Source: an uncultured Clostridia bacterium
GTDB taxonomy: Bacteria; Bacillota; Clostridia; Christensenellales; Aristaeellaceae
Direction of reading: 5' to 3'
DNA length: 7,651 nucleotides
Assembly: GCA_946534455.1 (NCBI GenBank)
Contig: CAMNCR010000086.1
Coordinates: forward strand, 1-7,651
Under the pieces are notes generated by a model, which saw only the letters and a program-made list of their open reading frames with translations, was not told where the DNA came from and did no database searches. Positions 5,665 to 7,651 of the stretch are shown here, piece by piece (the first letter of the stretch is position 1; each line of letters starts with the position of its first letter). Both the position numbers and the translations under genes were made by a program.

Positions 5665-6549
5665 ATGAAAAATGCCCATGCCAATTCCGACGCGATCGCC
5701 CGTAAGTTGATGGATTCCCTGGTGGTGGAGCAGCGCGTGCTGGGAGCTGTGACTCCCAGCGCAAAGGTCACCTTCCTGGGAAAGGAATTCGATACGCCCA
5801 TCATGGCGGGCGCTCTGAGCCACCTGAAGGGCGGCATGGCGGGATATGCCGCCGGCGCGCACCGGGCCGGGGCGGTGGCCTGCATCGGCATGGGGGATAT
5901 CGAGACCCTCGCCGGCTGTCTGGATACAGGCGCGAGCGTCCTTAAGGTGATCAAGCCCTATGCCGACAGGGAGGAGATCTTCAGCCGGATCCGCTTTGCC
6001 GAGGCGCACGGAGCGCTGGCGGTCGGCCTGGACGGCGGCCACGCCATCAAGTCCGAGTCTCCGGCCTTCGACACGATCGCGGGCTGCCCGATGAAGCTCC
6101 CGACGCTGGAGGAAATGAAGGAATACATCGCGTCCACCAGGCTGCCCTTCTTCCTCAAGGATATCCTCAGCGTCCGGGACGCGGTGCTGGCGAAGGAGAT
6201 CGGCGCGGCCGGCGTCATCATCGGCCATCATCACGATCTGATGCACTGGGCGACGCCCCCGGTGTACCTGCTGCGGGAGATCCGCAGGGCGGTGGGGGAG
6301 GACTTCATCCTGATCGCCGACGGCGGCATCGAGGATGGATTTGACGCCTTCAAGGCGCTGGCACTCGGGGCGGATATGGTCTGCACCGGCCGCGCGCTGA
6401 TGGAGCCCTATGCGAAGGATGGCGCGGAGGGCGTCGCCGGGACGCTGCGAACCATGACGGACGAGCTGTTGTCCATGATGTACCGCACCTGCGCGGCGGA
6501 TGTGAAGGGCATTGATCCTTCCGTGATTCATGAGGCCTGGTGGCTGTGA
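5665..6549 (+). CDS. FMN-dependent alpha-hydroxy-acid dehydrogenase-like protein, atypical active site
   Basis: A 294-residue single-domain TIM-barrel protein resembling the C-terminal two thirds of FMN-dependent 2-hydroxy-acid oxidases. Visible family features are the entry segment GKEFDTPIMAGA (39-50), the flavin-contacting Lys165 in FFLKDI, the segment AAGVII (181-186), the phosphate-binding ADGGIEDGFDAFKALALGAD (218-237) and TGRALM (241-246). Where classical members have SNHGGR, this protein reads GHHHDL (187-192). The catalytic His may remain (His189), but the substrate-binding Arg is replaced by Leu. It is also shorter at the N-terminus than classical oxidases. The substrate is therefore unknown, and it may not oxidise a 2-hydroxy acid; a flavin enzyme acting on a sugar derivative is possible but unproven. 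The ATG has AGGAGG eight bases upstream. It lies between araC and the GH20 gene on the same strand, probably co-transcribed with GH20. Confidence 0.8.
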   Translation: MKNAHANSDAIARKLMDSLVVEQRVLGAVTPSAKVTFLGKEFDTPIMAGALSHLKGGMAGYAAGAHRAGAVACIGMGDIETLAGCLDTGASVLKVIKPYADREEIFSRIRFAEAHGALAVGLDGGHAIKSESPAFDTIAGCPMKLPTLEEMKEYIASTRLPFFLKDILSVRDAVLAKEIGAAGVIIGHHHDLMHWATPPVYLLREIRRAVGEDFILIADGGIEDGFDAFKALALGADMVCTGRALMEPYAKDGAEGVAGTLRTMTDELLSMMYRTCAADVKGIDPSVIHEAWWL

Positions 6550-6577
6550 CGGACGACTGCAGCAGGATGAGAAAACA

Positions 6578-6586
6578 GGAAGGGGG
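6578..6586 (+). promoter_or_regulatory. Ribosome binding site favouring the ATG at 6597 for GH20
   Basis: GGAAGGGGG lies ten bases before ATG 6597. Other in-frame starts are ATG 6567, with purines touching the start codon, and GTG 6546, which overlaps the preceding stop. Both are less well placed. Confidence 0.5.
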
Positions 6587-6596
6587 CGCGGCCGGG

Positions 6597-7651
6597 ATGG
6601 CAGGAAGGGTATATGAGCACAGGGGGTTTATGCTGGACGTGAGCCGTCACTACATGCCGGCGGAGGAGATCCGGAGGCTGCTGGACGCGGCGAAGATCCT
6701 GGGGCTCAACCGGATGCACTGGCACCTCACGGACGATCAGGGCTGGCGGATGGAAATCCGTTCATATCCCAATCTGACGGAGACGGGCTCCGTCCGCGGG
6801 AGGTCCTATTTCGGCGGCACGCCCGGCGAGGAGCGCAACGACGGCTTCTATTCGCAGCAGGAGATCCGGGACATCGTGGCGTATGCCGGAAGCCTCGGCA
6901 TCGAGGTGATCCCGGAAATCGAGCTGCCGGGGCATGCCGCGGCGATGCTGGCGGCGTATCCGGAGCTCAGCTGCCGGCGGGGGGAAGCGGGCCGGTGGGA
7001 AAACCGCGTGGAGATTTCGGGCGGGATCTTCCCGGCTCTGGTCTGCGCCGGAAAGGATGAAGCGCTGGCGCTGATCCGGAACGTTCTGGATGAAGTCACG
7101 GAGCTGTTCCCGTTTCCGGCGGTGCATATCGGCGGGGATGAGGCGGTGAAGCTCCGCTGGCGCCGCTGCCCGGACTGCCAGGCCCGGATGAGAAAGCTGG
7201 GGCTTGCGTCCGAGGACGCGCTCCAGCGGTGGCTGATGCTGGAAATCGGGGCTTATCTGGCGGAAAAGGGACGGCGGACCATCGTCTGGGGCGATGCGCT
7301 GGCGGGCGGTCCGCTGCCGGATCACTTCATCGTGCAGCAGTGGATGGAAGGGGAGGAGAATACCCGCGCCTTTATGGCCGGCGGCGGGCAGGTGATCCGC
7401 TCCGATACGGATTATTTTTATCTGGATTATTCCTACGGACAGATTGATGTGCGGAAAATCTGGGAAATGCCCGGGATCCCGGACTATGCCGCGGGGTACG
7501 AGGACCGTCTGCTGGGGATGGAATGCCCGCTGTGGACGGAACGCATCGCGGGCCTGGACCGGGCGGCGTTCCAGCTGTTTCCCCGGCTGGCGGCGGCCGC
7601 CCTGCGGATGAGGGAGCCGGAGATGCCCTGGGAGGATTTCCGCGCCCGCGT
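6597..7651 (+). CDS. GH20 beta-N-acetylhexosaminidase, cytoplasmic, C-terminus outside the window
   Basis: The first 351 residues of a family 20 glycosidase, which removes terminal beta-GlcNAc or beta-GalNAc by substrate-assisted catalysis using the substrate's N-acetyl group. The catalytic barrel begins almost at the start: HRGFMLDVSRHYMP (8-21, Arg9 for substrate binding), then MHWHLTDDQGW (40-50) and PEIELPGHA (106-114). The catalytic pair Asp181-Glu182 is in HIGGDEA (177-183). Later motifs are TIVWGDAL (228-235), QQWMEG (247-252) and GMECPLWTE (307-315). A CPDC pair (191-194), often seen in this subgroup, follows the active site. There is no signal peptide and no N-terminal GH20b domain, so it should act on short oligosaccharides inside the cell. 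It follows the FMN enzyme by 47 bases. Together with the GH3 enzyme it points to a HexNAc-containing substrate. The reading frame is open to the last base and has no stop in the window. Confidence 0.93.
   Translation, partial: MAGRVYEHRGFMLDVSRHYMPAEEIRRLLDAAKILGLNRMHWHLTDDQGWRMEIRSYPNLTETGSVRGRSYFGGTPGEERNDGFYSQQEIRDIVAYAGSLGIEVIPEIELPGHAAAMLAAYPELSCRRGEAGRWENRVEISGGIFPALVCAGKDEALALIRNVLDEVTELFPFPAVHIGGDEAVKLRWRRCPDCQARMRKLGLASEDALQRWLMLEIGAYLAEKGRRTIVWGDALAGGPLPDHFIVQQWMEGEENTRAFMAGGGQVIRSDTDYFYLDYSYGQIDVRKIWEMPGIPDYAAGYEDRLLGMECPLWTERIAGLDRAAFQLFPRLAAAALRMREPEMPWEDFRAR

Noticed and set aside
5464..6531. 355-codon minus-strand frame opposite the FMN enzyme
   Set aside because: The plus strand encodes a recognisable flavin barrel with a good ribosome site; the antisense frame has neither.

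Overview
The window looks like a chromosomal segment of a GC-rich member of the Bacillota, most likely a gut-type Clostridia. The reasons are strong AGGAGG-type ribosome binding sites before most genes, short gaps between same-strand genes, and protein styles typical of that group (a clostridial AraC-type regulator, a beta-phosphoglucomutase, cytoplasmic glycosidases). I see no mobile element, tRNA, rRNA or CRISPR array. Taxonomy is inferred from style, not from a marker gene.

The layout is two divergent arms around a control region at 4093-4327. The left arm (minus strand, transcribed towards position 1) reads: GH3 enzyme of the NagZ/Nag3 type (2392-4092), beta-phosphoglucomutase pgmB (1734-2378), alpha/beta-hydrolase esterase (662-1672), a 47-codon Cys-rich small ORF (526-669), then the first third or less of a copper P-type ATPase, copA (from 458, running off the window). 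The right arm (plus strand) reads: AraC-family regulator (4328-5554), an FMN-dependent alpha-hydroxy-acid-dehydrogenase-like protein (5665-6549), and a GH20 beta-N-acetylhexosaminidase (6597 onward, cut by the window end). No rho-independent terminator is visible within either arm.

The best-supported reading is a locus for using imported beta-linked oligosaccharides, probably containing N-acetylhexosamine. The GH3 and GH20 enzymes lack signal peptides and would act in the cytoplasm. The most interesting point is the pairing of the GH3 gene, which carries the Asp-x-His catalytic signature of the GH3 subgroup reported to act as retaining phosphorylases, with pgmB 13 bases downstream. Such a phosphorylase would release a beta-sugar 1-phosphate, which is the substrate class of beta-phosphoglucomutase. 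If correct, the left arm encodes a phosphorolytic route from beta-glycoside to sugar 6-phosphate.

Control: two near-identical 16-base direct repeats exactly 50 bases apart lie in the divergent region. One sits where the -35 element of the GH3 promoter should be, and the other overlaps the likely -10 of the araC promoter. This suits an AraC protein that activates the sugar genes and represses itself. copA may be a separate unit: a close match to a sigma-A promoter lies inside the small ORF, followed by a structured leader.
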